Positions 7,571-17,652 of a DNA stretch of 64,000 nucleotides are shown here, one piece after another. Position numbers and translations under genes: made by a program. Positions within the stretch are counted from its first letter, which is position 1; each line of letters starts with the position of its first letter. The notes beneath the pieces were generated by a model that had not been told where the DNA came from, did no database searches, and saw only the letters and a list, made by a program, of their open reading frames with translations. The stretch spans positions 62,001 to 126,000 of the forward strand of contig NZ_JAQQXS010000009.1 of NCBI RefSeq assembly GCF_028595305.1, in the 5' to 3' direction. Source of the stretch: Roseateles koreensis (GTDB lineage Bacteria; Pseudomonadota; Gammaproteobacteria; Burkholderiales; Burkholderiaceae_C).

Positions 7571-9414
7571 AGTTTGACCTTCAGCCGCTGCAGGGTTTCT
7601 TGCAGCGATTCGTTTTTGGCGTCGCGTTGGAGGCCTTCTTGCCAGACCTTGCGGGCTTCGTCTTGTTGTTCGTTGCTCCAAAGTACCTCACCCAGGTGCG
7701 CAGCGATTTCGGCGTCCGGGCGGGCCGCGTAAGACTGGCGCAACAGGCGCAGCGCCTCGGCCTTGTTGCCCAGGCGGAACTCCACCCAACCCATGCTGTC
7801 GAGGATGAAGGGTTCATCGGGCACAAAGCTGAGTGCCTTGGCGATCAGGCTGCGCGCCTCTTCGAGCCGAATTTTGCGCTCGGCCAGCGAGTAGCCCAGC
7901 GCGTTGTAGGCGTTGAAGTGGTCGGGCTTGGCGGCGATGACCTGGCGCAGGAGCGATTCCATCTCGTCATAACGCCCCAGCTTCTCGGACATCATGGCCT
8001 GTTCATAGAGCAAGTCAGCGTCGGCGGGCAGGCGCTCGTTGGCCTGGGCCAGTACCGTGTAGGCGGCTTGCCAGTCGCGCTGGTCGCGCAGCAGCTGGGA
8101 TTCAGCGAGGAGCTTGCTGCGCAGCAATTCGGGCGTGTCTTCAGGCAGGGTCTGGATCAAGACACGTGCCTCGGCCATCTTGCCCTGGCGCGCCAGCAGT
8201 GAAGCGCGCCGGAACCGGGCCTCGGTCAGGCGTTCGGGACTGTCAATTTTTTTCAACCAAGATTCGGCCGCTTGCAAGTCGCCACGCATTTCGGCTGCCT
8301 GTGCCAGCATCAACCAAGCTTGCTGGCGGGCTTCGCGCTGGCCTTGTTCTTGGGCTTCGGTGGCGGGGGATGGGGCCTTGTCCAGCAGGTCCAGGTACTC
8401 GGTTAGCGCGTTTTCAGCGGCCTGTGGATGGTGGCCATCCAACTCAAGGGCACCCAGGCCGAACCATGCGGTGGAAATCTGCGGCGCGGCGAGGGTTACG
8501 GTGCGGAACTCGCGGGTGGCGTCCACCGTGCGTTGCGCCCGCACCAGTGCTTGACCGTAGGCCAGCCGCAGGGCGTGGTTTTGGGGCGTGGCGGCAAGCC
8601 GTGCCTGCACCAGGGCTTCGGCGGCAGGCAGCTTGCCCATCAGCTCCAAGGCCAGTTGCATGGGCTCATCGGCTTGCGGAAATTCAGCGGCGATCTCCTG
8701 GGTGCGACTCAAGGCTTCCGCAGGCTCGTCAGCCGCCAAGGCCAAGCGGGCCTGCGTGGCGCGCGCGGCGAGCCGGGTTTGCGCTGACTTGGCGGCGGTA
8801 TCCAGGACTGGGTTCAGGGCAGCCAGGATTTTCTTGGGCTCCGGGCTGCGTTGAAACAGCCGGGGCAAGGACAGCAAGATGCTGCTGCGTTGATCGGGTG
8901 GCGTCAGGGCTAACCAGGCACGCAAGGGGTCTGCCGCTTCAGCGGGCCGGTTCAAGAGGGCCACCAGTTGCAGGTTCATCTGCTGGGCCGCCACGGACTG
9001 GGGCAGGGTGTCCCGCCAGGCCTTGGTGGCCTGCAAGGCTTGGTCACCCGCGCGGGCTTGCAAGGCGATGTTCACCACGCGGCTGAACAGCGCCTCGTCG
9101 CCGGTGCGGCGGGCCGCATCCAGCAGCACTTGATAGGCCACGCCGGGCTGGCCGCTGCGCAATTCCATCTCGCCGACCAGCAATTGGTAGAACAGTGGCG
9201 CGTCGAGGTCGGAGTTGACGGGGGTGGCCGCCACCGCAGGCTCGGTCGCGGCGATCGGCTGGCTGGCAGTGGTGCTGGCATCAACGTCGGCATTTGCGGC
9301 ATCTGGCGCGGCCATCACTTGAAGGGCCAGGCCGGCCCCGATCAAACCGAGCAATGCGCGCAAGGGGTAACGAGGGACAAAATCTCCGCGGCGGCGGGGG
9401 CAAAACTCGGGCAT
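7567..9414 (-). CDS. Exported TPR-repeat protein
   Basis: A 615-residue protein with a hydrophobic N-terminal export signal (residues about 15-36) and tetratricopeptide repeats along most of its length. The clearest repeats are at residues 450-600 (LLYEQAMMSEKLGRYDEMES, HFNAYNALGYSLAERKIRLE, DSMGWVEFRLGNKAEALRLL). It is translationally coupled to lolB through a 4-bp overlap, an arrangement common in Burkholderiales. A scaffold role at the cell envelope is likely, but no activity is known. It diverges from mutM across about 95 bp. Confidence 0.85.
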   Translation of the reverse strand: MPEFCPRRRGDFVPRYPLRALLGLIGAGLALQVMAAPDAANADVDASTTASQPIAATEPAVAATPVNSDLDAPLFYQLLVGEMELRSGQPGVAYQVLLDAARRTGDEALFSRVVNIALQARAGDQALQATKAWRDTLPQSVAAQQMNLQLVALLNRPAEAADPLRAWLALTPPDQRSSILLSLPRLFQRSPEPKKILAALNPVLDTAAKSAQTRLAARATQARLALAADEPAEALSRTQEIAAEFPQADEPMQLALELMGKLPAAEALVQARLAATPQNHALRLAYGQALVRAQRTVDATREFRTVTLAAPQISTAWFGLGALELDGHHPQAAENALTEYLDLLDKAPSPATEAQEQGQREARQQAWLMLAQAAEMRGDLQAAESWLKKIDSPERLTEARFRRASLLARQGKMAEARVLIQTLPEDTPELLRSKLLAESQLLRDQRDWQAAYTVLAQANERLPADADLLYEQAMMSEKLGRYDEMESLLRQVIAAKPDHFNAYNALGYSLAERKIRLEEARSLIAKALSFVPDEPFILDSMGWVEFRLGNKAEALRLLRQSYAARPDAEIAAHLGEVLWSNEQQDEARKVWQEGLQRDAKNESLQETLQRLKVKL

Positions 9415-9510
9415 GAAAGCTCCTGCGTGGACACAAGCCTCGGTGCGATGTCCTTTGCGGGCGCATGGCGCTGAGGCGGCCCCGCCATTCTGCCCCGATA
9501 TGATGACCCC

Positions 9511-10347
9511 ATGCCCGAGCTCCCCGAAGTCGAAGTCACGCGCCGCAGCTTTGCGCAGGCCATTGAAGGTGCCACCGTCTTGCAGCTACGTCTGGGGAAA
9601 CCGCTGCGCTGGCCTCTGGGTGTGGCGCCGGAGGGCTTGCTGGGTGGGCGGGTCGGCGCTGTCAGCCGCCGAGGTAAATATTTGTGGCTGCCGGTTTCCA
9701 AACCCCTGGAGACGGGTGGATTGCTGATGCACCTGGGCATGTCAGGCTCGCTGGCGTTTACGGCGGGCGTCCCGTCTTTGCCCGCGGCTGGGCCACATGA
9801 CCATTTCGATCTGCTGACTGATCGCGGCTTGTTGCGATTGACCGACCCCCGGCGGTTTGGTGCCGTGGTGTGGTCGCCCGCGCAGGCGCTGCCCCCGGCT
9901 GCACCTTTACTGGCCAGCCTGGGGCTGGAGCCCTTTGATCCTCGCTTCAATGGCGAGCATCTGCGTGCGGGCCTCAGCGGCCGGCGGGTGGCTGTCAAGC
10001 AGGCTTTGCTGGCGGGCGACATCGTGGTGGGCGCCGGCAATATCTATGCGTGTGAAGCCTTGTTCCTCGCCGGTATTGACCCGCGTTTGATGGCCATGAA
10101 GGTCAGCCGGCCGCGTGCCGAGCGTTTGGCTCTGGCTGTGCGCGGCGTGCTTGCCCAGGCGTTGGAGGCCGGCGGCACCACGCTGCGGGATTTCAAGGAC
10201 GCGCACGGCGTGGCGGGCAGTTTTCAGATGCAGGTGCAGGTGTATGGCCGTGAGGGGCAGCCCTGCAGGCGTTGCGACACGCCAATCCGGCGCATCGTGC
10301 AAGGCCAGCGCTCCACCTTTTTCTGTCCGCAATGTCAAAAGAAGTAA
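9511..10347 (+). CDS. mutM: Formamidopyrimidine-DNA glycosylase
   Basis: Base-excision glycosylase/AP lyase that removes 8-oxoguanine paired with C. The 278 residues begin [12 protein letters not shown]; Pro2 is the N-terminal nucleophile after Met removal, with Glu3 beside it. The helix-two-turn-helix region has [17 protein letters not shown]. The C-terminal zinc finger has [10 protein letters not shown] and FCPQC. It overlaps mutY, its partner in the GO system, by 16 bp. Confidence 0.97.
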   Translation: MPELPEVEVTRRSFAQAIEGATVLQLRLGKPLRWPLGVAPEGLLGGRVGAVSRRGKYLWLPVSKPLETGGLLMHLGMSGSLAFTAGVPSLPAAGPHDHFDLLTDRGLLRLTDPRRFGAVVWSPAQALPPAAPLLASLGLEPFDPRFNGEHLRAGLSGRRVAVKQALLAGDIVVGAGNIYACEALFLAGIDPRLMAMKVSRPRAERLALAVRGVLAQALEAGGTTLRDFKDAHGVAGSFQMQVQVYGREGQPCRRCDTPIRRIVQGQRSTFFCPQCQKK

Positions 10348-11420
10348 ATCCTTTGTCCTCAAGTTCATCGTCGGGGTTGACCCCGGTGCTCGCCGACTTC
10401 GCGCCCTTGTTGGTGGCTTGGCAGCGCCGCCATGGCCGCCACACGCTGCCGTGGCAAAACACGCGTGATCCCTACCGTGTGTGGCTTTCAGAAATCATGC
10501 TGCAGCAGACGCAGGTGGCCACCGTGCTGGCGTATTACCAGCGATTTCTGGCGCGTTTTCCTACGGTGACAGATTTGGCGGCCGCTTCGCTTGACGAGGT
10601 GCTGACCTTGTGGGCGGGCCTGGGTTATTACAGCCGGGCCCGCAATCTGCATGCCTGCGCCCAGGCGGTGGCGCAGTTGCATGGCGGGCAATTTCCGCAC
10701 AGCGCTTTGCAGCTTCAAACCCTGCCGGGCATTGGCCGCTCGACCGCGGCGGCGATTGCGGCGTTTTGTTTCGGCGAGCGTGTGGCGATTTTGGACGGCA
10801 ACGTCAAGCGGGTGCTGACGCGCTTGTTGGCCTTTGACGGCGATTTGGCCCGCAGTGCTGAGGAAAAGAAACTCTGGCTGCTGGCAACCGAACTACTGCC
10901 CCAGCAGCCTGACATGGTGGCCTATACCCAAGGCTTGATGGATATGGGGGCCACCGTCTGCACGCCGCGCGCGCCGCAATGCCCAGCGTGCCCCGTGAGT
11001 GCCTTGTGCCGGGGGCGTGAGACGGGCGAGCCCACTTTGTTTCCGGTAAAGACCCGAAAACTCAAACGCAGCCAGCGCGAAAATTGGTGGTTGTGGCTGG
11101 AGCATGAGGGTCAGGTCTTGCTGCAGCAGCGTCCGGCCACCGGCGTGTGGGCGGGGTTGTGGAGCTTGCCGCTTTACGACGATGAGGCGGCGTTGCAGCA
11201 GGCCGCGCAAAGTTTGGGCTTAGGTTTGGGTCAGAGTGCAGCGCTGGAAATCATGCCCCGCATTCAGCATGCCTTGACCCATTTCGACTGGACCTTGCAC
11301 ACCCAGCGCGCCGAGCTTGAGCGCCGACCCACCGACGCCCAGATCAGCGGCCACTGGGTGGCACGTGAGCGCTTGGCTGACTATGCGTTGCCGGCGCCGC
11401 TCAAGAAGCTCATGGGTTGA
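10332..11420 (+). CDS. mutY: A/G-specific adenine DNA glycosylase
   Basis: Removes adenine mispaired with 8-oxoguanine. The start ATG 10332 lies inside mutM and gives 362 residues beginning MSKEVNPL. Visible features are the catalytic Glu in [17 protein letters not shown], the helix-hairpin-helix [18 protein letters not shown], the catalytic Asp in ILDGNVKRV, and a 4Fe-4S cluster Cys-x6-Cys-x2-Cys-x5-Cys ([17 protein letters not shown]). The C-terminal MutT-like domain reads 8-oxoG ([18 protein letters not shown]). An 18-bp duplication begins immediately after its stop codon. Confidence 0.97.
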   Translation: MSKEVNPLSSSSSSGLTPVLADFAPLLVAWQRRHGRHTLPWQNTRDPYRVWLSEIMLQQTQVATVLAYYQRFLARFPTVTDLAAASLDEVLTLWAGLGYYSRARNLHACAQAVAQLHGGQFPHSALQLQTLPGIGRSTAAAIAAFCFGERVAILDGNVKRVLTRLLAFDGDLARSAEEKKLWLLATELLPQQPDMVAYTQGLMDMGATVCTPRAPQCPACPVSALCRGRETGEPTLFPVKTRKLKRSQRENWWLWLEHEGQVLLQQRPATGVWAGLWSLPLYDDEAALQQAAQSLGLGLGQSAALEIMPRIQHALTHFDWTLHTQRAELERRPTDAQISGHWVARERLADYALPAPLKKLMG

Positions 11421-11451
11421 GCGGTTTCAGCGGCTTCTGCGGTTTCAGCGG
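11421..11451. repeat. 18-bp tandem duplication spanning the rapZ stop codon
   Basis: GCGGTTTCAGCGG occurs at 11421-11433 and 11439-11451 with an 18-bp period. On the minus strand it duplicates the end of rapZ, so two TGA codons lie in frame 18 bases apart. The array also abuts the mutY stop (11418-11420) on the other side. Confidence 0.85.
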
Positions 11452-12458
11452 GCGTCCAGTTCCCGGTGCCGCTTGAGCACTTGGCCGTGGTCGGCGAATT
11501 TTCGCGCCAGCGCTTCCACCAAATACACCGACCGGTGTTGGCCGCCCGTACAGCCAATCGCCACGGTCAGATAACTGCGTTGATCGGCGGCATAGCTGGG
11601 CAGCCAGGTGGCCAGAAAGCCGGAGATCTGCCCCATCATCAGCGCGACTTCAGGTTGCGCTTCCAGATAGGCGGCGACAGGGGCATCCCGGCCATTCAGA
11701 GGGCGCAGCTCGCGGTCGTAATACGGGTTGGGCAGCACGCGCACGTCAAAGACCAGGTCGGCATCGCTGGGTACGCCGTGCTTGAAGGCGAATGATTCAA
11801 ACACCAATGTGAGCGAGGTGCCGTCCACCACCACCAAATCACGAACCCAGGCGCGCAGTTGCGCCGGGCGCAGCTGGCTGGTGTCCAACACCGTTGACTC
11901 CACGCGCAGGGCGCTCAGCAGTTCACGTTCTAGATGGATGGCATCCAGCAGGGCGCGGTGTTGGTCGTCGCCATCACCGCTGCCAAGGCTCAGCATGGTG
12001 TTGTCATGGCTTGCTACGGCTTGGTTATCGGCAAGCATCACGCCGCCCAAGTCCTGCCGCAAGGGATGCGGCCGCCGGGTCTCGGAGAACCGGCGCATCA
12101 AGGCATCGGTACTGGCGTCCAGGAAGATGGAGCGAACTGCCACGCCTTCTGTGCGCAATTGTTTGATCAGCGGGATCAGCAGGGGCAGGGAGCCGGCGCT
12201 GCGCACATCGACGGCGATCGCCACATGGCGTTTACCGCGATGCTTTTCCAGCCGCAAAAAGGCCAGCAGCAGTTCTGCGGGCAGGTTGTCCACGCAGAAG
12301 AAGCCGGCATCTTCCAGCGCATGCATCACCACGGATTTGCCGCCGCCCGACATGCCGGTGACCAGCACCACATCGCTTTGATGCAGCAAGACCGGGGCGG
12401 GCGCTGGGTTTGTGGTGGGTGCGTCCGGCATGGAGGCGTCCTTGGCGTTGCCGCTCAT
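11445..12458 (-). CDS. rapZ: RNase adapter / nucleotide-binding protein RapZ
   Basis: A 337-residue RapZ (YhbJ/YvcJ) protein. In E. coli it binds GlmZ sRNA and brings it to RNase E, linking glucosamine-6-phosphate level to GlmS synthesis. Seen here: Walker A GMSGGGKS near residue 35, the family block [20 protein letters not shown], and the C-terminal [16 protein letters not shown]. The N-terminus carries an Ala/Pro-rich extension of about 20 residues. Its ATG overlaps the recN stop. No ptsN or rpoN lies alongside, unlike the enterobacterial arrangement. Confidence 0.94.
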   Translation of the reverse strand: MSGNAKDASMPDAPTTNPAPAPVLLHQSDVVLVTGMSGGGKSVVMHALEDAGFFCVDNLPAELLLAFLRLEKHRGKRHVAIAVDVRSAGSLPLLIPLIKQLRTEGVAVRSIFLDASTDALMRRFSETRRPHPLRQDLGGVMLADNQAVASHDNTMLSLGSGDGDDQHRALLDAIHLERELLSALRVESTVLDTSQLRPAQLRAWVRDLVVVDGTSLTLVFESFAFKHGVPSDADLVFDVRVLPNPYYDRELRPLNGRDAPVAAYLEAQPEVALMMGQISGFLATWLPSYAADQRSYLTVAIGCTGGQHRSVYLVEALARKFADHGQVLKRHRELDAR

Positions 12459-14185
12459 GATTTGGCTTTCTTGGCTTTGACGGGGGCGCGGGGCGGTGGG
12501 TTGGCGTTGGTGCTGGCACCGCTGGCCGACAGGTCCAGCATCTCCTGGGCATGGGCCAGGCTGGTGCTTGAGAGCCGTTCGCCGCCCAGCATGCGGGCGA
12601 TTTCCGCAGTGCGGGTTTCACCGGTGACGGGGCGAACGTCGCTGCAGGTCTGGCCGTTTTGCAGGGCCTTGGCCACCACCAGGTGTTGATCGGCGCAGGC
12701 GGCGACTTGCGGGAGGTGGGTGACAGCCAGCACCTGGCGGTCGCGACCTAACTGCTTCATCAAGCGGCCTACTGTTTCGGCCACGGCCCCGCCCACGCCG
12801 GCATCAATTTCATCGAATATCAAGGTGCCCACGCCTTGGCCGGCGCCGGTGTTGTGCTGGCTGGCGGTGACCGCAATCGCCAGCGCAATGCGGGACAACT
12901 CGCCGCCAGACGCCACCTTGCCCAAAGGGCGGGGTGCGCTGCCGGCGTGGCCTGCCACCAAGAATTCGGCCGACTCCAGGCCAAAGCTCTGGGGTTGATC
13001 TTGGGGCTGCAGTTGAATGTCAAACACGCCGCCGGCCATGCCCAGTTGCTGCATGGCCTGGGTGACGGCGCTGGCCAATTGAGGGGCCGTGCGCCGGCGC
13101 GCTTCCGAAACTTTTCCTGCTTGTGCCAGATAGTTTTGGCGTGCTTGCGTCACGCTTTTTTCCAGCGCGTCGAGGTCGCTGGCGGCGTCCAGCGCTTGCA
13201 GCTCGGCGCGCCATTGGCTGTGCAAGGCGGGCAATTCCTGCGGCGGGCGGCGGTAGCGGCGCGCAAGGTTCAGCCAGGCCGACACGCGCTCATCCAACTC
13301 CGCCATGCGGGAGGGTTCCAGATCGGCGCCGTGGAGGTAGGTGCTGAGCGTATGGGCAGCGTCTTGCAACTGGGTTTGGGCACCGCGTAGGGCCTCAACG
13401 GCAGGCAACAGAGTGGCGTCGAAGTCCAGCACCTTTTCCAAGGGATCAAGCGCGGCGCTGAGCAGGCTGTCGGCACTGGGCTCGGACTCGCTCAAGTCAT
13501 TCAGCGCGGAGCGGCAGGCGTCCAGCAGCGATTGGGCGTGAGAGAGCTTTTGGTGCTCGGCGTTGAGCTCGCTCCATTCATCGGCACCGGGTGAGAGACG
13601 GTCGACTTCGCCGATCTGCCAAGCTAGGCGTTCGCGCTCACGCAAGCGCTCGCCTTGGGCGGTTTGGGCTTGGGCCAAGGCTTCAGCCGCTTGTTTGAGG
13701 GCGTTGAAGGCGGCGCTGAGTTCAGCCAGGTTCAGGCCCGCATAGTCGTCCAGCAAGGCCCGTACCGACGCCGGGCGGGTCAGGCCTTGCCATGCGTGCT
13801 GACCGTGAATGTCCAGCAAGCTGTCCGCCAGCTCACGCAACTGGCTCACGGTGGCGGGGCTGCCGTTGATCCAGGCGCGGCTCTTGCCTTGCGAGTCGAT
13901 GGTCCGGCGCAGCAGCAGGGTATCGGCCTCATGGTCAAAGCCGGCTTCGTCCAGCCACGGGTGCAGGTGGGCTGGGCGATCAAATTCAGCGCTGATGTCG
14001 GCGCGGCTTGCACCTTCGCGCACCACGCCGGCTTCGCCCCGGCTGCCCAAGGCCAGTTGCAGCGCGTCGATCAGAATGGATTTGCCGGCGCCGGTTTCAC
14101 CGGTCAGCACGGAAAACCCGCCCCCAAAATCCAGCTCCAACTCGGGGACGATGACAAAGTCCCTCAGGGCCAAGCGCCGCAACAT
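12455..14185 (-). CDS. recN: DNA repair protein RecN
   Basis: An SMC-like ATPase of double-strand-break repair; 576 residues. Walker A GETGAGKS at about 29-36 and Walker [13 protein letters not shown] with the following [16 protein letters not shown] flank a coiled-coil region rich in Ala, Glu, Gln and Leu (about residues 150-350). It follows nadK by two bases and overlaps rapZ by four, so the three genes form one operon. Confidence 0.96.
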   Translation of the reverse strand: MLRRLALRDFVIVPELELDFGGGFSVLTGETGAGKSILIDALQLALGSRGEAGVVREGASRADISAEFDRPAHLHPWLDEAGFDHEADTLLLRRTIDSQGKSRAWINGSPATVSQLRELADSLLDIHGQHAWQGLTRPASVRALLDDYAGLNLAELSAAFNALKQAAEALAQAQTAQGERLRERERLAWQIGEVDRLSPGADEWSELNAEHQKLSHAQSLLDACRSALNDLSESEPSADSLLSAALDPLEKVLDFDATLLPAVEALRGAQTQLQDAAHTLSTYLHGADLEPSRMAELDERVSAWLNLARRYRRPPQELPALHSQWRAELQALDAASDLDALEKSVTQARQNYLAQAGKVSEARRRTAPQLASAVTQAMQQLGMAGGVFDIQLQPQDQPQSFGLESAEFLVAGHAGSAPRPLGKVASGGELSRIALAIAVTASQHNTGAGQGVGTLIFDEIDAGVGGAVAETVGRLMKQLGRDRQVLAVTHLPQVAACADQHLVVAKALQNGQTCSDVRPVTGETRTAEIARMLGGERLSSTSLAHAQEMLDLSASGASTNANPPPRAPVKAKKAKS

Positions 14186-14187
14186 GG

Positions 14188-15063
14188 TCAGCTCACTCCT
14201 TCATACCAGCGCAGTTTGCGGCGCAGTGTGGCGTAATAACTCCATCCCTTGGGATGCAAAAAACACACCTGGTGGGCCGAGCGCCGCACCGTGATGCGGT
14301 CACCGTGCAAGAGGCTGGCCAGGCTCTGCATATCAAAATTGACGCTGGCGTCGCGGCCCGCCACGATTTCCATGCGCACCTCGCCGGTATCTGGCAGCAC
14401 GATCGGCCGGTTCGACAAGGTGTGCGAGGCGATGGGCACCAGCAACCAGCCTGCAATCGAGGGGTGCAAGATGGGCCCGCCGGCCGACAGGGAATACGCC
14501 GTGGAGCCCGTGGGTGAGGCAACGATGATGCCGTCAGCCCGCATATTGGCGACGAAGTCGTCGCCCACATCCACCCGCAACTCCACCATGCTCGCGGTGG
14601 CGCCGCGGCTGACCACCACATCGTTGAGCGCCAGGCCTTCAAAGATGCTGCGCCCGTCGCGCCAAACCGCACCTTCAAGCATGGGGCGGTTCTCGGTCTC
14701 GAAATCGCCCGCCAGAATCGGTTTCAAAGCCTCCTGGTAGCGTTCAATGGAAATGTCCGTGATGAAGCCCAGGCGCCCCTGGTTGATGCCCACCAGCGGC
14801 AAGCCGTGGTGCGCCATTTCTCGTGCAAAGCCCAGCATCGTGCCGTCGCCGCCGACAACAATCGCCAAGTCGCATTGCTGGCCCAGTTCAAGTTTGGATT
14901 TGGCGTCGAAGGCTGTGATGCCGGTGTTCAAGGCCGTGTCATGTTCCAGCGAAACATCCAGGCCTTGGCGCAGCACGAAGTCGGCAATTTCTTCCAGAAT
15001 TGGACGAATGCCCCGGGCTTGATGCTTGCCCACGAGTGCCACATGTTGGAAGGGTTTGGCCAT
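14188..15063 (-). CDS. nadK: NAD kinase
   Basis: Phosphorylates NAD to NADP. The 291 residues contain the catalytic GGDGTML motif near residue 70 and [10 protein letters not shown]. The second conserved region [20 protein letters not shown] is also present. First gene of the nadK-recN-rapZ operon; the 102 bp upstream are shared with the divergent hrcA. Confidence 0.96.
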   Translation of the reverse strand: MAKPFQHVALVGKHQARGIRPILEEIADFVLRQGLDVSLEHDTALNTGITAFDAKSKLELGQQCDLAIVVGGDGTMLGFAREMAHHGLPLVGINQGRLGFITDISIERYQEALKPILAGDFETENRPMLEGAVWRDGRSIFEGLALNDVVVSRGATASMVELRVDVGDDFVANMRADGIIVASPTGSTAYSLSAGGPILHPSIAGWLLVPIASHTLSNRPIVLPDTGEVRMEIVAGRDASVNFDMQSLASLLHGDRITVRRSAHQVCFLHPKGWSYYATLRRKLRWYEGVS

Positions 15064-15165
15064 GGGGCGGAATTACACCACAGCGCCCTGCCGTTTCATG
15101 GGACATTGCCGGGTTTCGCATGGCCCTCCCGCAGAGGGGGCGCCCACTGTCCTTACAATGGCTGA

Positions 15166-16188
15166 ATGCTCGACGAGCGATCCAAATCCCTGCTGAAAAC
15201 TCTGGTTGAACGTTACATCGCTGACGGGCAACCCGTGGGTTCGCGCACGCTCTCCAAAGCCTCGGGCTTGGAGCTGAGCCCGGCCACCATCCGCAACGTG
15301 ATGGCCGATCTTGAAGAACTGGGCCTGATTGCCAGCCCCCACACCAGCGCCGGGCGCATCCCCACCTCGCGCGGTTACCGGCTGTTTGTCGACACCATGT
15401 TGACCACGCAACCCTCCTTGTTGGGTGCTGACGCCCGCCCGATCGAGGCCACGCACCTTCAGCCCGATCAGCCCCAGCGCGTTATCGCCAGTGCGGCGGC
15501 CTTGCTCTCGAATCTTTCCAATTTTGTCGGCGTGGTCACTGCACCGCGCAAGCCCAGCGTCTTTCATCACATCGAGTTTTTGCGCCTGGGTGAACGCCGG
15601 GTCCTGGTGATCATGGTCTCGCCCGACGGCGACGTGCAAAACCGCGTCATCTTCACCGCCCAAGACCTGAACCAGTCGGAACTGGCGGAGGCCAGCAACC
15701 GGTTGAACGCCGGCTATGCCGGCCTCAGCCTCGAGTCGGTGCGGGAGCGTCTCAAGTCAGAAGTCGACGCCCTGCGCAGCGAAATAGCTGCCCTGATGAG
15801 CGCCGCCGTGCAAGCCGGCACCGATGCCATGGCCGAAGAACAAGAGCGCGTGGTCATCTCCGGCGAACGCAATTTGCTGACCGTGCAAGACTTCGGCAAC
15901 GACATGGGCAGCCTGCGACGTCTGTTCGACATGTTCGAACAAAAAACACAGCTGATGCGCCTGCTCGACGTCTCCAGCCGTGCCGAAGGCGTGCGCATCT
16001 ACATTGGCGGCGAAAGCCAGGTCGTCCCGTTCGAAGAGCTCTCTATCGTGTCATCGCCCTACGAAGTCGACGGCCAGATCGTCGGCACCCTGGGCGTCAT
16101 CGGCCCCACCCGCATGGCCTACGACCGTATGATCCAGATCGTCGACATCACTTCCCGCATGATCAGCCAGGCCTTGTCGCAAAAGTGA
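15166..16188 (+). CDS. hrcA: Heat-inducible transcription repressor HrcA
   Basis: Represses groESL and dnaK operons by binding CIRCE elements. The 340 residues include an N-terminal winged helix ([40 protein letters not shown]), a central GAF-like domain, and the C-terminal [20 protein letters not shown] typical of HrcA. No CIRCE inverted repeat is visible in front of the gene, so it is not obviously self-repressed. It is divergent from nadK. Confidence 0.96.
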   Translation: MLDERSKSLLKTLVERYIADGQPVGSRTLSKASGLELSPATIRNVMADLEELGLIASPHTSAGRIPTSRGYRLFVDTMLTTQPSLLGADARPIEATHLQPDQPQRVIASAAALLSNLSNFVGVVTAPRKPSVFHHIEFLRLGERRVLVIMVSPDGDVQNRVIFTAQDLNQSELAEASNRLNAGYAGLSLESVRERLKSEVDALRSEIAALMSAAVQAGTDAMAEEQERVVISGERNLLTVQDFGNDMGSLRRLFDMFEQKTQLMRLLDVSSRAEGVRIYIGGESQVVPFEELSIVSSPYEVDGQIVGTLGVIGPTRMAYDRMIQIVDITSRMISQALSQK

Positions 16189-16282
16189 GTGAGGCGCGGC
16201 AAGCATCAGCGGCCTCGCCATCAAGCTTCACCCTATACAATCCGCGCCTTCCGGTGCAACGCCGGTCTGTACTTCCCCCCGG

Positions 16283-16359
16283 GGGCCGTTAGCTCAGTTG
16301 GTTAGAGCAGAGGACTCATAATCCTTTGGTCGCAGGTTCAAGTCCTGCACGGCCTACCA
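16283..16359 (+). tRNA. tRNA-Met (anticodon CAT, elongator-like)
   Basis: A 77-nt cloverleaf. The acceptor GGGCCGT pairs with ACGGCCT (first pair G·T), the D arm is AGCTCAGTTGGTTAGAGC, the anticodon loop CTCATAA carries CAT, the T arm is AGGTTCAAGTCCT, and CCA is encoded. A tRNA-Ile2 with lysidine-modified CAT cannot be fully excluded. The DNA downstream is accessory in character. Confidence 0.93.
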
Positions 16360-16433
16360 CTTGTTCCCACACTCGGCGCTGCAAGAGTCGGTCATCAGAG
16401 GTTCTATCTTTGCATTGGCCTAGAGCAAGCCGG

Positions 16434-16736
16434 CTATTGGCAGGCTTGTCTGGCTTTCTTGTTTGCCCGTGCGCTGGTGGCTTTGCGCTCTGCCATCTCT
16501 TGGTAGTCCTTGGTCTTGGCCTCGCTTGCTCTATGCCACTGCATGTTTGCCGGCACATCAGGCCTGCCGGCGCAAAGGGGCCTCACAAGGTCAATGACAT
16601 AGCCGGGACATGAGCCCTTGTCGCTGCCGGTCGCCGGGCAAGGATGCGAGCGCTTGAACTCGGCCTTCGCGGCGTGTGACCTACTACCTGCATGTGAACA
16701 CCTCAGCGCCGTGGTCGCGACAAGTACCGCCGCCAT
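16434..16736 (-). CDS. Small HNH-endonuclease-like protein with signal peptide and an altered active site
   Basis: A 100-residue product from ATG 16736 (the open frame extends further upstream, but that part overlaps the next gene and looks random). It has a hydrophobic start, then HPCPATGSDKGSCPGYVIDL and VRPLCAGRPDVPANMQWHRA. These match the short HNH proteins common in Burkholderiales, which normally read D-H-V-x-P-L-C-A-G-G. Here the His is Leu (GACCTTGTG), a single-base change, and the second Gly is Arg. The protein is therefore probably catalytically dead or decaying. It follows the other HNH gene by five bases. Confidence 0.65.
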   Translation of the reverse strand: MAAVLVATTALRCSHAGSRSHAAKAEFKRSHPCPATGSDKGSCPGYVIDLVRPLCAGRPDVPANMQWHRASEAKTKDYQEMAERKATSARANKKARQACQ

Positions 16737-16741
16737 CCGGA

Positions 16742-17209
16742 CTAAACGGTATCCCTTTTGAGATTGCCGGCATTCTTCTTGAAGTTGCATGGGTAGCACT
16801 CTGCCTGGATATTCAAAATATCGTCGGACCCGCCGTGGTACACCGGCCGAATGTGCCCCTTCGTCCAAACGTACTTGTATCGGGAATCCCGGCGTGCTGC
16901 TACCTCGCACCAGGGCCGTGCGCAGACTGCGCAATTTGGCGACTTGGATAGCAGGGCCTCCCACTGACTGTTTGTATGCGACCCACCGTTGGCCTCCATT
17001 TTTTGCTTGCGCTTTACCGCTCTTGTATTGCGGCAATCCATGCAGCGATTCCATGGTGTATGGAATCGCGTTCCGCCGCACTTCGTGCAGACAGGGCTTA
17101 GGTTCGCGGGTTCATCTCTAGCGAAAGTGCCAGCATCTCGACCTTTGCGAGCGGAACATTCGTTTGCCAGCTTCTTACGGCGCAACGGCAGTGCCTGGAG
17201 CACAGACAA
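16742..17209 (-). CDS. HNH endonuclease with zinc-ribbon-like Cys pairs
   Basis: Up to 155 residues. An N-terminal Cys-x2-Cys...Cys-x2-Cys ribbon (CTKCGGTRFHTPWNRCMDC) is followed by the HNH core: CAVCARPWC, then KGHIRPVYHGGSDDILNIQ and ECYPCNFKKNAG. The His, Asn and Cys-x2-Cys pattern is that of phage and mobile-element HNH nucleases. The start is uncertain; TTG 17209 is the furthest option and no good ribosome-binding site is visible. It lies next to a tRNA gene with a second HNH gene downstream, which suggests a leftover of an integrated element. Confidence 0.65.
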   Translation of the reverse strand: MSVLQALPLRRKKLANECSARKGRDAGTFARDEPANLSPVCTKCGGTRFHTPWNRCMDCRNTRAVKRKQKMEANGGSHTNSQWEALLSKSPNCAVCARPWCEVAARRDSRYKYVWTKGHIRPVYHGGSDDILNIQAECYPCNFKKNAGNLKRDTV

Positions 17210-17397
17210 AGATGGGCTGATTGCGGGCTTGCTTGCCGCTGAGAACCGTCCGGGCCCCTCGTCACTACAAGGATGGGAGGGGGGGAACTGCCCTGCAGAC
17301 TTCGCGGCGTGCGGAAATGGAGGTACGCGAGGGGCGGTGAATCGAGGGCAACTCGTACCGCCCCAACGCTTGCATCAAAAACGCGGGATTTTGCCGC

Positions 17398-17652
17398 TCA
17401 GCTCTTCTTTGCCTTTGGCGCCGCAGCGTAACTTTGGCAAGCTTTGGAGGATTCATCCTTGGCATTGCTTGCATGCGACTGAGCAATCATGGCGTGATGG
17501 GCCGCCCCTTGCGGGTCGCCCTTCTCAAGTTTTGCGGCAGCTTCTTTGTGATGCGCCGCGGCTTGACCGTGGTGCTCTGCCGCCATCTGATGATTGGCCG
17601 TTCCGTCGTGTGAATTGCCCCGGCCCTCATCCTTGCTGTGCTGCTGGTTCAT
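17398..17652 (-). CDS. Small His/Ala-rich helical protein
   Basis: An 84-residue acidic-to-basic protein from ATG 17652, with a strong AAGGAG eight bases upstream. It contains repeated H-H-x-x-A-A units (MAAEHHGQAAAHHKEAAAKL, GAAHHAMIAQSHASNAK) and a Lys-rich tail. Short proteins with such repeats occur in Burkholderiales and Xanthomonadales without known function. The spacing of His pairs could bind metal, which is speculation. No partner gene adjoins it. Confidence 0.6.
   Translation of the reverse strand: MNQQHSKDEGRGNSHDGTANHQMAAEHHGQAAAHHKEAAAKLEKGDPQGAAHHAMIAQSHASNAKDESSKACQSYAAAPKAKKS

Noticed and set aside
15064-15165. Search for a CIRCE element before hrcA
   Set aside because: No TTAGCACTC-N9-GAGTGCTAA-like inverted repeat is visible between nadK and hrcA.
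16737-17081. N-terminal extension of the small HNH gene upstream of 16736
   Set aside because: That part overlaps the other HNH gene in a different frame and has no similarity to anything. Only the last 100 codons show the family motif.
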